Source of the DNA: Oehlia diaphana
Lineage: Eukaryota; Glomeromycota; Glomeromycetes; Glomerales; Glomeraceae
Length of the DNA stretch: 13,834 nucleotides
Assembly (NCBI GenBank): GCA_003833135.1
Contig: QZLH01001150.1
Span: 9,956 to 23,789, forward strand
Direction: 5' to 3'
This document shows, piece after piece, positions 1 through 9,085 of this stretch. Position 1 is the first letter of the stretch; each line of letters begins with the position of its first letter. Made by a program: the position numbers and the translations under genes. The notes below the pieces were generated by a model, which saw nothing but the letters and a program-made list of their open reading frames with translations, was not told the origin of the DNA and ran no database searches.

Positions 1-22
1 ACCATTATATACGGATCGGCAA

Positions 23-98
23 TTAATTATCTTAATATAATATTTTCATATTAATTATCTTAATATAATATTTTCATATTAATAATCTTAATATAATA
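23..98. repeat. 28-bp tandem repeat, about 2.7 copies
   Basis: The unit beginning TTAATTATCTTAATATAA recurs at 23, 51 and 79, so the period is 28 bp. The third copy has one substitution and is cut short. It is very AT-rich, with no coding signal. Confidence 0.8.
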
Positions 99-110
99 AA
101 CTCAAAGTTG

Positions 111-243
111 ATCATTTTCGATCCATTTTCAATCCATTTTCAATCCAATTAAACATTTATTAGTAAAAATAAATATAATGTAATCAAATTAGCTTCAATC
201 CGTTTTCAATCTATTTTCAATCCGCTTTCAATCCAATTTCAAA
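111..243. repeat. Two clusters of an 11-bp repeat
   Basis: Imperfect 11-bp units of the form TTCAATCCATT are repeated head to tail at about 111-150 and again at about 193-243, separated by AT-rich sequence. Units vary at the last three bases (CATT, CGTT, CTATT, CGCT). It resembles a young minisatellite and no gene overlaps it. Confidence 0.7.
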
Positions 244-286
244 CAAAAAGGTTAGCATTTTAAATTGAATTGCATCATTATATTTA

Positions 287-390
287 TATAGTTACGTAAG
301 TGCGAATTTAAATATTCATTATTTTATAGTTATGTAAGTGCGAATTTAAAATATTCATGTATTTTATAGTTACTAAGTGTGAATTTAACC
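287..390. repeat. 38-40-bp tandem repeat, about 2.6 copies
   Basis: The phrase TATAGTTACGTAAGTGCGAA starts at 287 and recurs with small changes at 325 and 365. It lies about 110 bp upstream of the ATG at 498, so it sits in the 5' flank of the Myb/SANT-like gene. No function is visible. Confidence 0.75.
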
Positions 391-519
391 TTTTTTTAAT
401 ACTTATAAAGGATAGAAATATCTTAATCTTTCAAATTTTTAAATCTTTACTTCTAAATTTCTAATAAATTTCTAAATTTTAAACTTTTATTATCACAATG
501 GTCAATCGTTCTTATTCAC

Positions 520-683
520 GCCCTCAACTTCACCCTCAACCTCGCCCTCAACCTCAACCTTGTCTTCATCTTTGTCCTCATCCTCACCCTCAACCTCGCC
601 CTCAACCTCAACCTCATCCTCGTCCTCATCCTCATCCTCGTCCTCAACCTCAACCTCGCCCTCGTCCTCAACCTCAACCTCAC
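520..683 (+). repeat. Hexanucleotide repeat, Pro/Gln/His/Arg-rich reading
   Basis: The tract consists of CCTCAA, CCTCAT and CCTCGC hexamers. Read from the ATG at 498 it gives about 55 residues of alternating Pro with Gln, Arg or His. The antisense strand is also open and reads as an acidic Asp/Glu/Val tract, as expected for any such repeat. The plus frame stays open until a TAA at 702-704 and is the same frame as the Myb/SANT-like sequence that follows. It could be the low-complexity N-terminus of that protein or a 5' leader microsatellite. Confidence 0.75.
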
Positions 684-740
684 AATCAAACAAGAGTGTT
701 ATAAACGGATGAACAGTGCGAATACCTGCTTAATCAAAGG

Positions 741-1280
741 ATGTATAAAAATGTCGAATTCTGGAACTTGTCATGTAATAATAGGAGTGAGTTTTGGAAC
801 TCTATAGCAGAAAGAATCAATGATTGTTTTGGAACAAATTTTGATTGGAGGCAAGTAAAAACTAAATGGAAAAATTTATCCCGAGATTATTTAGTAAGTT
901 TATGTTTGTACATAAGAAATATGTCTATTTTTTTTTTACATGTATTGCTTTATATATATTGATGGCTTTATATATATTAATGTTTAATGTTTTTAGAATC
1001 AAATTTCGTATAGATTAGGAGATAGAAGAGGACGTGATACACGAAGTGGGCAAAAATTTTTTGGATTATTCGAAGAAGGACCTTGGAGAAGACCAGGTAA
1101 TAAAAATTTTTTTAATTTATTCTTAAGATTAATGATTCAATTAATTAATGATTCAATTAAAATAATAAATAATAATATTTATTAGAATTTATTGATGAAA
1201 CAATTCATAATATGTTCATGACACTTCGACGTGGAGAAAGGAGTAGGAGAGATCAATTTTGTAATGTCTTATTATTATAA
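741..1280 (+). CDS. Myb/SANT-like DNA-binding domain protein, three exons
   Basis: Exons 741-893, 997-1096 and 1186-1280 splice to 348 nt (115 residues), ending in TAA at 1280. The introns are 894-996 (GTAAGT...TTTTAG) and 1097-1185 (GTAATA...ATTAG), and the frame is kept across both. The product has the aromatic pattern of a trihelix/Myb-SANT-like domain: EFWNSIAERIN, then GTNFDWRQVKTKWKNL, then a basic linker and GLFEEGPWRRP. Such proteins bind DNA; many in fungi derive from transposons. The ATG at 741 falls inside helix 1. The same frame upstream (705-740) reads TDEQCEYLLNQR, which looks like the true start of the domain, but TAA at 702-704 blocks it. The gene may therefore be N-terminally truncated or a recent pseudogene. 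No known gene name is recognised. Confidence 0.65.
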
Positions 1281-1599
1281 AAATAATATTTTTCCTAGAT
1301 TAATGTATTTTCAATTTTCATACTAATTGAACTGATCATTCTATTCTTTTTATTCCTAATAGATTAATGGAGAAGATAATTTTCAAATTATTTTTTTTAT
1401 AATTCATTTCTGTCTGGTATTTTGAAATGCTAAAGCAAAATAAAAATAATTCCAAAATTAAATTTAAAATTTAACTTGATTCAAACGTGCAAATTATGTA
1501 ATAGTATCAAAAATTTTTTTTTTAATAAATAAACTGCATGGATAATTTAAACATAAATAATAAATGAAAATTCAGCAAAATTCTTATAATTCATTTCAA
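1281..1599. other. AT-rich spacer, no gene seen
   Basis: This 3' flank of the Myb/SANT-like gene has poly-T and poly-A runs and no open frame of useful length. It may hold that gene's polyadenylation signals, but no specific one can be defended. Confidence 0.5.
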
Positions 1600-1740
1600 C
1601 TATTTCAATCCTTGTAAGCTATTTCGATCCTCGTAAGCTATTTTGACCCTTGTAATATATTTTGACCCTCGTAAACTATTTCAACCCTCGTAATATATTT
1701 TGACCCTCGTAATCTATTTCGACCCTCCGACCCTCGTAAT
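1600..1740. repeat. 19-bp minisatellite, about seven copies
   Basis: Units of the form CTATTTCGACCCTCGTAAT begin at 1600, 1619, 1638, 1657, 1676, 1695 and 1714. The period is an exact 19 bp until the last unit, which duplicates an inner CGACCCTC. C/T and G/A changes distinguish copies. The GACCCTCG core is much richer in GC than its surroundings. There is no spacer/repeat alternation, so it is not a CRISPR array. Confidence 0.85.
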
Positions 1741-2007
1741 TAATTACGACTACTAAAATTCATTTTGGTTTTGTATTTCGACCATGAAATTTTTGCCGAC
1801 CATTTCTACTTTATCATTTTTATTTCAGTTTCATCTATAAATTATATTGATTTACTGTAGATAATTTTTTCTCAAAAAAGTTACTAGTAATAAACTAAAT
1901 ATAAATTCAGTTTAAAAAACTGAAAAAAAATAGTTTTATTTATTTAAATTATTTTAATTGATTTTTTAGTTTTTCTTAATAAAAATAGGATTTGTCTATT
2001 TTTGTAG

Positions 2008-3070
2008 GAAATGGATTTCTAAATTTTAAGGAAAAACGAAAAATAGTAAAATTCTAAAGAGAAGTTTGAGTAAAAAAACGTTCTAATGTTTCTTTTTTCT
2101 TTATTTTTGTAGGAAACAACATGGGAATTTGAAAGACCTTGGGCAAGTTGAATGAAGGAAATTTGAAGAATTAACTTAAAAGAAACGTTCTAATATTTCT
2201 TTTTTTATTTATTTTGCAGAAAACACTAAAGAATGATCTTAAAAATCTCAAATAAGTCAAATGGAGGGAGCTTGAAAAATTAATTTAAGAAATGACTTCT
2301 AACATTTCTTTTTTTCTTTATTTTTGTAAAAATGTTTTGAAGATCTTGGGTAAGTTAAAGAAGAGAATTTGTAAAATTAATTAAAAAGAAACATTCTAAT
2401 GTTTTTTTCTTTATTTTTGTAGGGAAAGACTTGGGAACAGTTTTAAAGGATCTCGAGTAAATTGAATGAAAAGAATTTTTGTGATTTGACTTAAAGAAAT
2501 GTTTTAATATTCCTTTTTTTTCTTTATTTTCATAGAAAATAACTTGAGAATATCTTGGAGATCTCAGGTAAGTTGAAAGGAAAGAGTTTTTGTAAAATTA
2601 ATTTAAAAAAAATATTCTAATACTGGTAAAAAAATGATTTATTCTACACATATTTTACACATATCAGGTATTCAAAATGTAGAAAATTATACACATATAA
2701 TACATATATCATACACATATTGGGTACTAATATATATATCATACATATTCAGGTATCTAATAGATATAAAATATATATAAGTATCCAATATGTATATGAT
2801 ATATGTATTATATGTGTATAATTTTCTACATTTTGAATACCCAATATGTGTAAGATATGTGTAGGATATATATAGGATAAGCCATTTTTTTACCAGTGTA
2901 ATGTTTTTTTTTTCTTTATTTTTGTAAAAAATAACTTGAAAACGGTTTTGAAGACCTCAGATAAGTTGAATAGAGGGAGTTTTTGTAAATTGACTTAAAA
3001 AAACGCTTTAATATTTTTTTTTTCTTTATTTTTATAGAGAATAGCCTTAGAAAAGCTATGATTGATGCAG
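2008..3070 (+). repeat. Tandem ~110-bp units shaped like mini-exons with splice signals
   Basis: About nine units follow one plan on the plus strand. Each has a branch-like CTAAT, a long pyrimidine run ending TTTTTGTAG or a decayed form, about 30-35 nt of GAAA...CTTGG...CTCAG, a donor GGTAAGTTGAA, then a GGGAG-TTTTTGTAAA stretch. Unit starts are near 2008, 2113, 2220, 2329, 2423, 2536, 2928 and 3038. The gap before 2928 equals one unit once the inserted 277-bp element and its 4-bp duplication are removed. Several sites are mutated (GTAA for GTAG at 2327; GC donor at 2143). The exon-like blocks have no long shared reading frame. They could be exons of an unknown gene, decayed after duplication. 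Confidence 0.6.
2622..2898. mobile_element. 277-bp foldback MITE
   Basis: The ends are ACTGGTAAAAAAATG and its complement CATTTTTTTACCAGT plus one G. The inverted match continues through most of the element to a centre near 2760; for example GTAGAAAATTATACACATAT in the left arm pairs with the right arm. TAAT flanks both sides (2618-2621 and 2899-2902). Neighbouring array units carry only one CTAATGTTT, which is the expected empty site. It has no coding capacity. The 4-bp duplication and non-TA target leave the superfamily open. Confidence 0.85.
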
Positions 3071-3372
3071 TGTTATGAATAAAAAATCAGTCAATGATAT
3101 TTTTACCAGCAAATGATTTATTAAAGCGGTTTATTTTGCTGTGTTAATAAAGCTCTAAATGGTCCGGATTGGTCTGGATTAAAGGATAATCCAGGACCAA
3201 ACCAAAAAATTATTTTATTTCGATTTAGTCTGGGTTATATTAAAAAGATAATCTGGGACCAGACTGGACTGGACCAAAATAATTAGTCCGATCCAGTCCG
3301 GTTCTTTAAATAAAGATTAAATATTAACATTTTTAACATTTTAGAAAAATTCTTATGAACTTTTCTTAATAT

Positions 3373-3480
3373 TAACTATTTTATTTTTAATGTACAATTT
3401 TAGACATAATTTAATTTATCATTTACTAACTATTTTTTTTTTAATGTACAATTTTAGACATAATTTAATTTATCATTTAC
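3373..3480. repeat. 54-bp tandem duplication
   Basis: The block beginning TAACTATTTT and containing AATGTACAATTTTAGACATA is present twice, at 3373-3426 and 3427-3480. The copies are nearly identical, differing only in the T run. It is a recent local duplication inside the left arm of the hAT element. Confidence 0.85.
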
Positions 3481-3745
3481 TAAAAAAGTTCGTTTTTATG
3501 TCATTTTTTTTTAATTATTATATTACTTTCTTAATTATTTATTAAATTTGAAATTATTTAATATTTACAGTTTAAGGTTGTCTGCCGAAACTGTTTTCTA
3601 ATTTCTGAAACGTTTTGGCCATGAAGTTCTAGTCTGAAACTCAAACCAAAATTCTGAAATTGCTAAAACTATTATTAAGCAAAAAAAAGAAACATTAGAA
3701 AAGTTTCTTGATAAAAAAATTAATCATAAATAAAACTCCCATTAC

Positions 3746-4420
3746 CTATATTTTCATCTAGCAACCCTACGAAAAGAAATGGAAAATATTAGTAACGGTT
3801 CTTAAAAAAATAACGAATCCCCTCTCTCTCAGTTCCTCTTTACCTCATTTCAGTTTTTCGTCTGAAAAATCTACAAAAAAGCAAAAACAATAAATTAGTT
3901 AAAATTTAAAAATAAACATTAAAAATATAACGACGTCACCATACCTTGTTCCATTTCATCCAGAAACTGCAAAAAGAAAAAAATTGTTAATTAGTTTAAA
4001 TTTTAACAAATATTAAAATATAATAAAGTCCCATACCTCGCTCAATTTCAAAAGTCTGGTCATGCTTTTCGTTCAAAAACTCTACAAAAAAAAGAAAAAT
4101 AATAAACATGTTAAAATTTTAAAAAATATAATGAGTCCTCATACCCTCGCTCCATTTCAAAAGTCTGGTCATATTTTTTGTCCAGAAACTCTATAAAAAG
4201 AAAAAAAAAACAAATTAGTTAATTTTAACAAATATTAAATATAATGAAGTTCCATACCTCGCTCATTTCAAAAGTCTGGTCATGTTTTTTGTCCAGAAAC
4301 TCTACAAAAGAGAAAAAAAAACAAATTAGTTAAATTTTTTAGGAACAAATTAAAATGTAACGAAGTTCTCATACCTCGCTCAATTTCAAAATCCAGTAGT
4401 TTATTTTCGCCTAAGAAACC
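3746..4420 (-). repeat. Seven tandem mini-exons with splice sites, unknown gene
   Basis: On the minus strand the exon-like blocks are 4420-4375, 4301-4258, 4190-4145, 4081-4037, 3966-3945, 3870-3844 and 3766-3746. Each follows a pyrimidine run ending GTAG, ATAG or GCAG and is followed by GTATG or GTAA. Acceptors are spaced 96-119 bp apart. Introns carry TTAACTAATTTG, a plausible branch point. Block 4081-4037 is 45 nt, enters and leaves in phase 1, and reads FLNEKHDQTFEIER. Blocks 4301-4258 and 4190-4145 read almost the same peptide (FLDKKHDQTFEM) but are 44 and 46 nt. The last three (22, 27, 21 nt) keep only the FLDE-like start, and 4375-4420 has an in-frame TAA. No family is recognised. It lies about 390 bp downstream of the transposase on the same strand, so it could be an accessory gene or a decayed 3' extension. 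Confidence 0.6.
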
Positions 4421-4663
4421 CTACAAAATAGAAAAAAAAATAAATTAACAAAATGAAAAAAAAATACGCCTGAAAAAGGAAAAAAAAAGATTATCAGTTG
4501 TACTGCACAATCTGATTTCCAATAATCTTAAAAATTTTATTTACCGGGAGAAAAAGTATTTAGTTAAGTATAATTTGATTTATATTTTATACTAATATTA
4601 TATTAAAATATAATTTATAATTTCAGCCTAATTTTGGCCTTTCGACAAGAATTTCAGCATTAT

Positions 4664-4699
4664 AAGTTTCAGCAAATTTATTTTTAATTGCTGAAACTT
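4664..4699. repeat. Perfect 12-bp inverted repeat (hairpin)
   Basis: AAGTTTCAGCAA at 4664-4675 and TTGCTGAAACTT at 4688-4699 are exact complements around a 12-base AT loop. The CTGAAA motif recurs in the wider block 4622-4738 and, in the other orientation, at 3583-3656, on the far side of the mini-exon array. This may be the remains of a separate inverted-repeat insertion. Confidence 0.6.
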
Positions 4700-4812
4700 T
4701 TGGCAACATAAAAATTTCAGCCTTAATTTACATTTGTATAATAATCGCATAACAGAAATACAGAAATTAAACATATGTAAAAGTAAATAAATTCAAAATT
4801 AATTTGTTATTT

Positions 4813-7498
4813 TTAATTATTATGACGCCACCAGCTTTTTAAACACATGCAAACTCTGATAGTTTCTGGTGATAAACTGCATCTTCTATGAGAAACTAGG
4901 TCAGTATCGCCAGAAAATACATGTTTCACTGATACACTTGTGCCTATTTTATATAATTAGATTTTAGTAAATTAACCATATTTACAACCAATTTGATCTA
5001 AGCTATTAATTATTAAAATATACCTGGCACTGCTAAATAATCTCTGGCCATTTTGGCCAAATTTGGAAATTCTTTTTCATGAAGCTATACAATTATATAA
5101 AAACAATAATTAATAATTAATAAAAGTAATTTAATTAATTGTATTATTATAATTTATAATAAAAAAAATGATTACCTTCCAATATAATAAAGTATCCGTT
5201 TCAATATTTGCTGGCGGAGTACTCAAGTAATTATCAAGTTCATCAGATTGCACAAATTTGCATTTTTTGTATATATGATTTGCAAGTATATTTGTTTTAC
5301 TGGGTGGATTAACACTAGCTACTTGAGTTGACATATAATTTTTTTTCCATAATTCAATTATTTGTTTTTTATATGTTTTAATATAATCATCAAACTCATT
5401 TTCGTTATAATATTCAATTTTATTTTTTGGATCTAAAACTTTTTAAATAATTGATATTATAATAATGAAATTATTATTTATCATTAATATGTAAAAAAAA
5501 AAAAATTTAAACTCATGTATATACAATTATACATACTGGTTGAGACTATATATACAAGTCCATCAGATGTTGGATAATATTGTAATAATTTATCTTTTGC
5601 ACTATTGGCAGCTATAACAACATCTTCTGAAGGATTTTTTTGATCAATAAAATCCTCAATTATATCAATTAAATAATTATAAATTGGAATTGTTTGATAA
5701 AGAGTAGGGTGATTTGCTTTACTCATTGCAAGGGTTGCTGTTTGAAAACACTAACAATAATTTTAAATTTGTTAAATATTTAATACATTAATATATAAAT
5801 TCATTACATTATTTACATTATTACATATTTCCATCAAACTTTCAACTTTTTGGATTCGTTCCCAGTCTTCATTTGATAATAAATAATTCTTTAATTCATT
5901 ATCTGCTGATGCCATATAATGTAATGGCTAATAAAATAAAAGTGATAAATTAATAATATTAATTATATACTATTAATGTATAATATTAATTAATTATTAT
6001 GATAATTTTACCTCACATAAATGTAACACTCTATCCATCATCATGTATGTAGAATTCCAACGTGTTTTCACGTCAGGTATTAATTCTAAATCTTTAATTT
6101 TTAAAGCAGTACATTGCAAACTAAAATGTTCACGTCTTTGGGGTGACGCTTAGATTTTAGCTACTAGGGTTCTCAACTATAACATTTAATACACAATATA
6201 ATTGATAAGTTTAAATATGAATATAAAAATTAGAAATTATAATAATTTAAAAAAAATATTACTTTTGCAATAACTCCAATAGGATTTTTATCATTTAATA
6301 CTTCTTCTTCACTTTCAGGTCCAGTTCCTTTAAGTGCTTTTAAAGCATCCTGCGCAGCCAAATTAATTATGTGAGCAAGACAACATATACGCTAATTTTT
6401 AATATCAAATATGACATCATTTTCATTGCACATTGTTTTAAAATGTATTCATGTTAGAAGCATTATCGCTTGTAATGCCTAATAACTATAAAGAATAAAA
6501 TGTTAATATAAATTAAAACTATTAAATATTATAAAAACATGAAAATTAAATTTACTTTTATCAATAGTTTATATTCTTTTAATACTTGAAAAAATGCTTT
6601 GGCTAAGTTTTCGCCAGAATGTGGCCCTTTTAAATGATGAAATTCAAGCGTTATTTTTTTAAGTTTCCAATTTTCACTAATCCAATGGGCAGTGATTCCG
6701 AGAAATGGAATTTGATTTTTTGATGTCCATGTGTCAAGAGTGAATGAAATTTGCCCAGGCACATTTTGCAATTCCTTTTGTATAGAGGTTTGTTCATCAT
6801 TGAATGCTTGATGAATATCTTTGCATATAGTAACGGCGGATGGAATAATTGCTTCACGATTAAGTCTTTTTATCATTACTTTAAAATGATCATCATCTAC
6901 AATGGTAAAGGGTTGATCACCTACAACCACCCATTTGATTAAATCATTACGCTAATTATCTTGTGTAAATTTCTGTAATTAAATACATATATGGTTATTA
7001 ATTATCTAAAACTAGAAATTAACGAAATAAATAATAAAAATTAATAATACATACTAGTTCATCTGCTTTTTTTACGAATTTATCCATTGCTCCTACTTTT
7101 TTTTCAGTAGTAATTATATTATTATGTTTATTTTTAAAATGTTTTATAAGTGTAGAAGTTGAACCATCTTTTGATACTTTATAGGTTATACTAAAAGAAA
7201 TAATCAAAAATAAACAATTTTTTAAAAATTTAAAAGAAATTTAAATCAAAAGACACAAACTTTACCCGCAGTAGATACAAGAATGAGTATTATTTTGTTT
7301 ATTCAAAGTAAAGTTTAAATGAGCAATTGATGTTTTTTTTTTACTTTTTTCAATCATAATTTCTTGATCATCATCTGCTAATTTTTCATCATTCATTTCT
7401 TGATCAGGTTCAGTTTCAGGTAATCTGTCGTTATCTTCCATATCGTATCCATCTATATCGGTATTAACATCATAAGAGCTACCGCTTGTACTAGCCAT
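4813..7498 (-). pseudogene. hAT-family transposase, BED zinc finger, ten exons, broken
   Basis: Exons on the minus strand are 7498-7266, 7190-7055, 6972-6556, 6485-6263, 6176-6012, 5927-5817, 5750-5537, 5438-5176, 5084-5024 and 4943-4813. They total 1954 nt, which is 650 codons plus stop once one extra base is discounted. An acidic N-terminus leads to a BED finger (CIYCG...HFKNKH), split by intron 1. LDTWTS and GITSDNASN hold the two catalytic Asp; RICCLAHIINL, TRWNSTYMMMDR and SVSVKHVFSG follow, with the dimerisation region last. Such enzymes cut and reinsert hAT DNA. Breaks are TAG at 6954-6952, a 1-base insertion after NTF in exon 4, TAG before RICC, and TAA before ASPQ in exon 5. The last motif has Lys where the family usually has catalytic Glu (SVERVFSG). 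Intron 7 has a weak AAAAAG acceptor. Inactive as read. Confidence 0.85.
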
Positions 7499-8072
7499 AT
7501 TTTAAAAAACTAATATTTATTATTTAATAGTACGTAAAAAATTATTTTAAAAAAATGACATGCAAAAAAAAGTTTCATAAATCACAGATATATTAAAAAG
7601 AAATCAAGGACCGTGTGAATTGAAAAATAAAGGGGCTAATCGGGCTATGATAATGACATAATGATTAAGTAAAGATGATGTCAATTTATTAAATCAGCAA
7701 TTCCGTAATTCATAAATAAATAAAAAAAATGATTTTATTTATTTTATTAAATAATTTAAGAAAAAACTTTTTTTAAAAAAAACCGTGCAGTATTTTGATA
7801 TTGTAATTAAATTATCCACAATATTGGCCCAGTTTCAGTCACATGATTTCCGTACCATACTGATTTACTAATCTAATCATGGATGATCTTTTTTTCAAAA
7901 AAAATAAACCGTTTAAGTAAAAAAAAGGGTTTATTAATGAAACTTCCCCCTTCTTTGATTTTTTCCTCTTGTCCTTTCCTTTTTCCCTTTCCTTAGTCTT
8001 CTCTCTTATTTCCTATTGAAAACCTTCTTTAATGAAATGTTTTCTGGCGTTTCAGTTTTATTCTTTTTTTAG
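7499..8072. other. Spacer between transposase start and plus-strand array
   Basis: No gene is seen. This segment would contain the promoter of the minus-strand hAT transposase, but no defendable TATA or initiator site stands out in such AT-rich DNA. A pyrimidine-rich run (about 7945-8010, CCTCTTGTCCTTTCCTTTTT) leads into the plus-strand array and resembles the tract before a splice acceptor. Confidence 0.5.
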
Positions 8073-8630
8073 GAAGTTCTTTCAGTCTCCTTGGATGTGA
8101 CAATTTGGTAAATTTACTTTTTATTCTGTTTTTAATGAACAATTTTTAAGGTTGTTTTTCTTGATTTTTTAGACATCATGGAGACAGAATAAAATTTTTT
8201 TTAACGAAACAATTACTAACATTTCATTTATTGTGTTTTTGTAGATAGCTGATACTTCGGAATATTTGAACACATAAGAATCAGTAAGGGAGATTTTTGT
8301 GAATAATTTTTTAACAAAACTATTACAAATTATTTCGTTTAATTTTTCTTTTTGTAGGCAGACCGGTACTTTAAAATATTTACTGGAATTAGTGAGTAGG
8401 GGAGAGGAAATTATTCTTTGAATAGTTCTTTGACAAAACTATAATTAATAATTGCTTTGTTTTTTTCTTCAGTTTTGTAGATGATGATTTTATGATGTAT
8501 TTGGATAAATGAAAAATTTGATGGAGGTGCTACTTTTATTAATTCTTTTAACGAAATGATTACTGACATTTCGTTTATTTCTTCTGGTTCTTCGAGACAT
8601 TGGACACGTGGGACTTTGGTAAGACCTTCC
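8073..8630 (+). repeat. Second plus-strand array of mini-exon-like units
   Basis: Units of roughly 115-120 bp recur with acceptors ending at about 8072, 8172, 8244, 8357 and 8480. Branch-like ATTACTAACATTTC (8212) and ATTACTGACATTTC (8568) precede pyrimidine runs and TTTTTGTAG. Exon-like blocks are 8073-8107 (donor GGTAAA), 8245-8283 (donor AGTAAGG) and 8358-8391 (donor AGTGAGT); later donors are weak. After the 8284 donor comes GGGAGATTTTTGTGAA, close to GGGAGTTTTTGTAAA in the 2008-3070 array. The two arrays are therefore probably one family. In-frame stops and lost donors suggest decay. No protein family is recognised. Confidence 0.5.
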
Positions 8631-8699
8631 AGAAACTTGGAAATAATCTTGGGAAGTAATTGAGAAAAGGAAGGGGCTTTCTTTTTCATTTGAAACATT

Positions 8700-9085
8700 A
8701 GAATTTTTTTCTTTTATAGCTTTAGGAGATAATTAAAAAGGCCTCGCAGTTTCTAAAATCATAGGTTATTATATCTTATTATATATGTAGAATAATTTGT
8801 AATTTTAATTTATGTAATAAATTGTTAAATATAAAATATAATTAACATATAATAAATAAAATCTATGTAACTTAGCCTTAAATAATTAATATTTCAATAT
8901 TTATTAGTATAATAATTATAATTAATTTGTACTAATATTACGGCAATTAAAAATTATTATGCTGAGTATAATTAAAATTACTTTAAAGAAACGTTTTTTA
9001 ATTAAATTAATTATAAACATTTAAAAAAACATTATTAAATAATTTAAATTACTTATAAATTTAATTTTATTAATAAGTTTAATAT
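8700..9085. other. AT-rich spacer inside the hAT element
   Basis: This is nearly pure A/T sequence, mostly TAAT/ATTA words, between the plus-strand array and the GC-richer right end of the hAT element. Nothing coding or structured was found. Confidence 0.5.

Noticed and set aside
502..693. Minus-strand acidic open frame (Asp/Glu/Val repeats)
   Set aside because: It is the antisense reading of the hexanucleotide repeat, has no domain or splice context, and the plus frame leads into a recognisable protein.
1600..1740. CRISPR-like array
   Set aside because: There are no unique spacers; units abut directly, and the setting is eukaryotic.
2618..2902. TA target duplication (Tc1/mariner) for the 277-bp MITE
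   Set aside because: TA follows the right end, but on the left the base order is TAAT then ACTGG, so a 2-bp TA duplication would require mismatched ends. TAAT fits better.
3160..3306. Coding sequence in the GC-richer block
   Set aside because: The block is built of repeated GGTC/GGAC words mirrored at 9086-9243 and lacks a long open frame. It is better read as a transposon end.
6651..6942. Two other open frames overlapping hAT exon 3 (minus 6857-6651 and plus 6751-6942)
   Set aside because: The third frame through the same bases carries the clear hAT motif LDTWTS, so these are shadows.
8411..8698. Minus-strand 95-residue open frame
   Set aside because: It runs antisense through the plus-strand mini-exon array, is low in complexity, and resembles no family. 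A chance frame is more likely.
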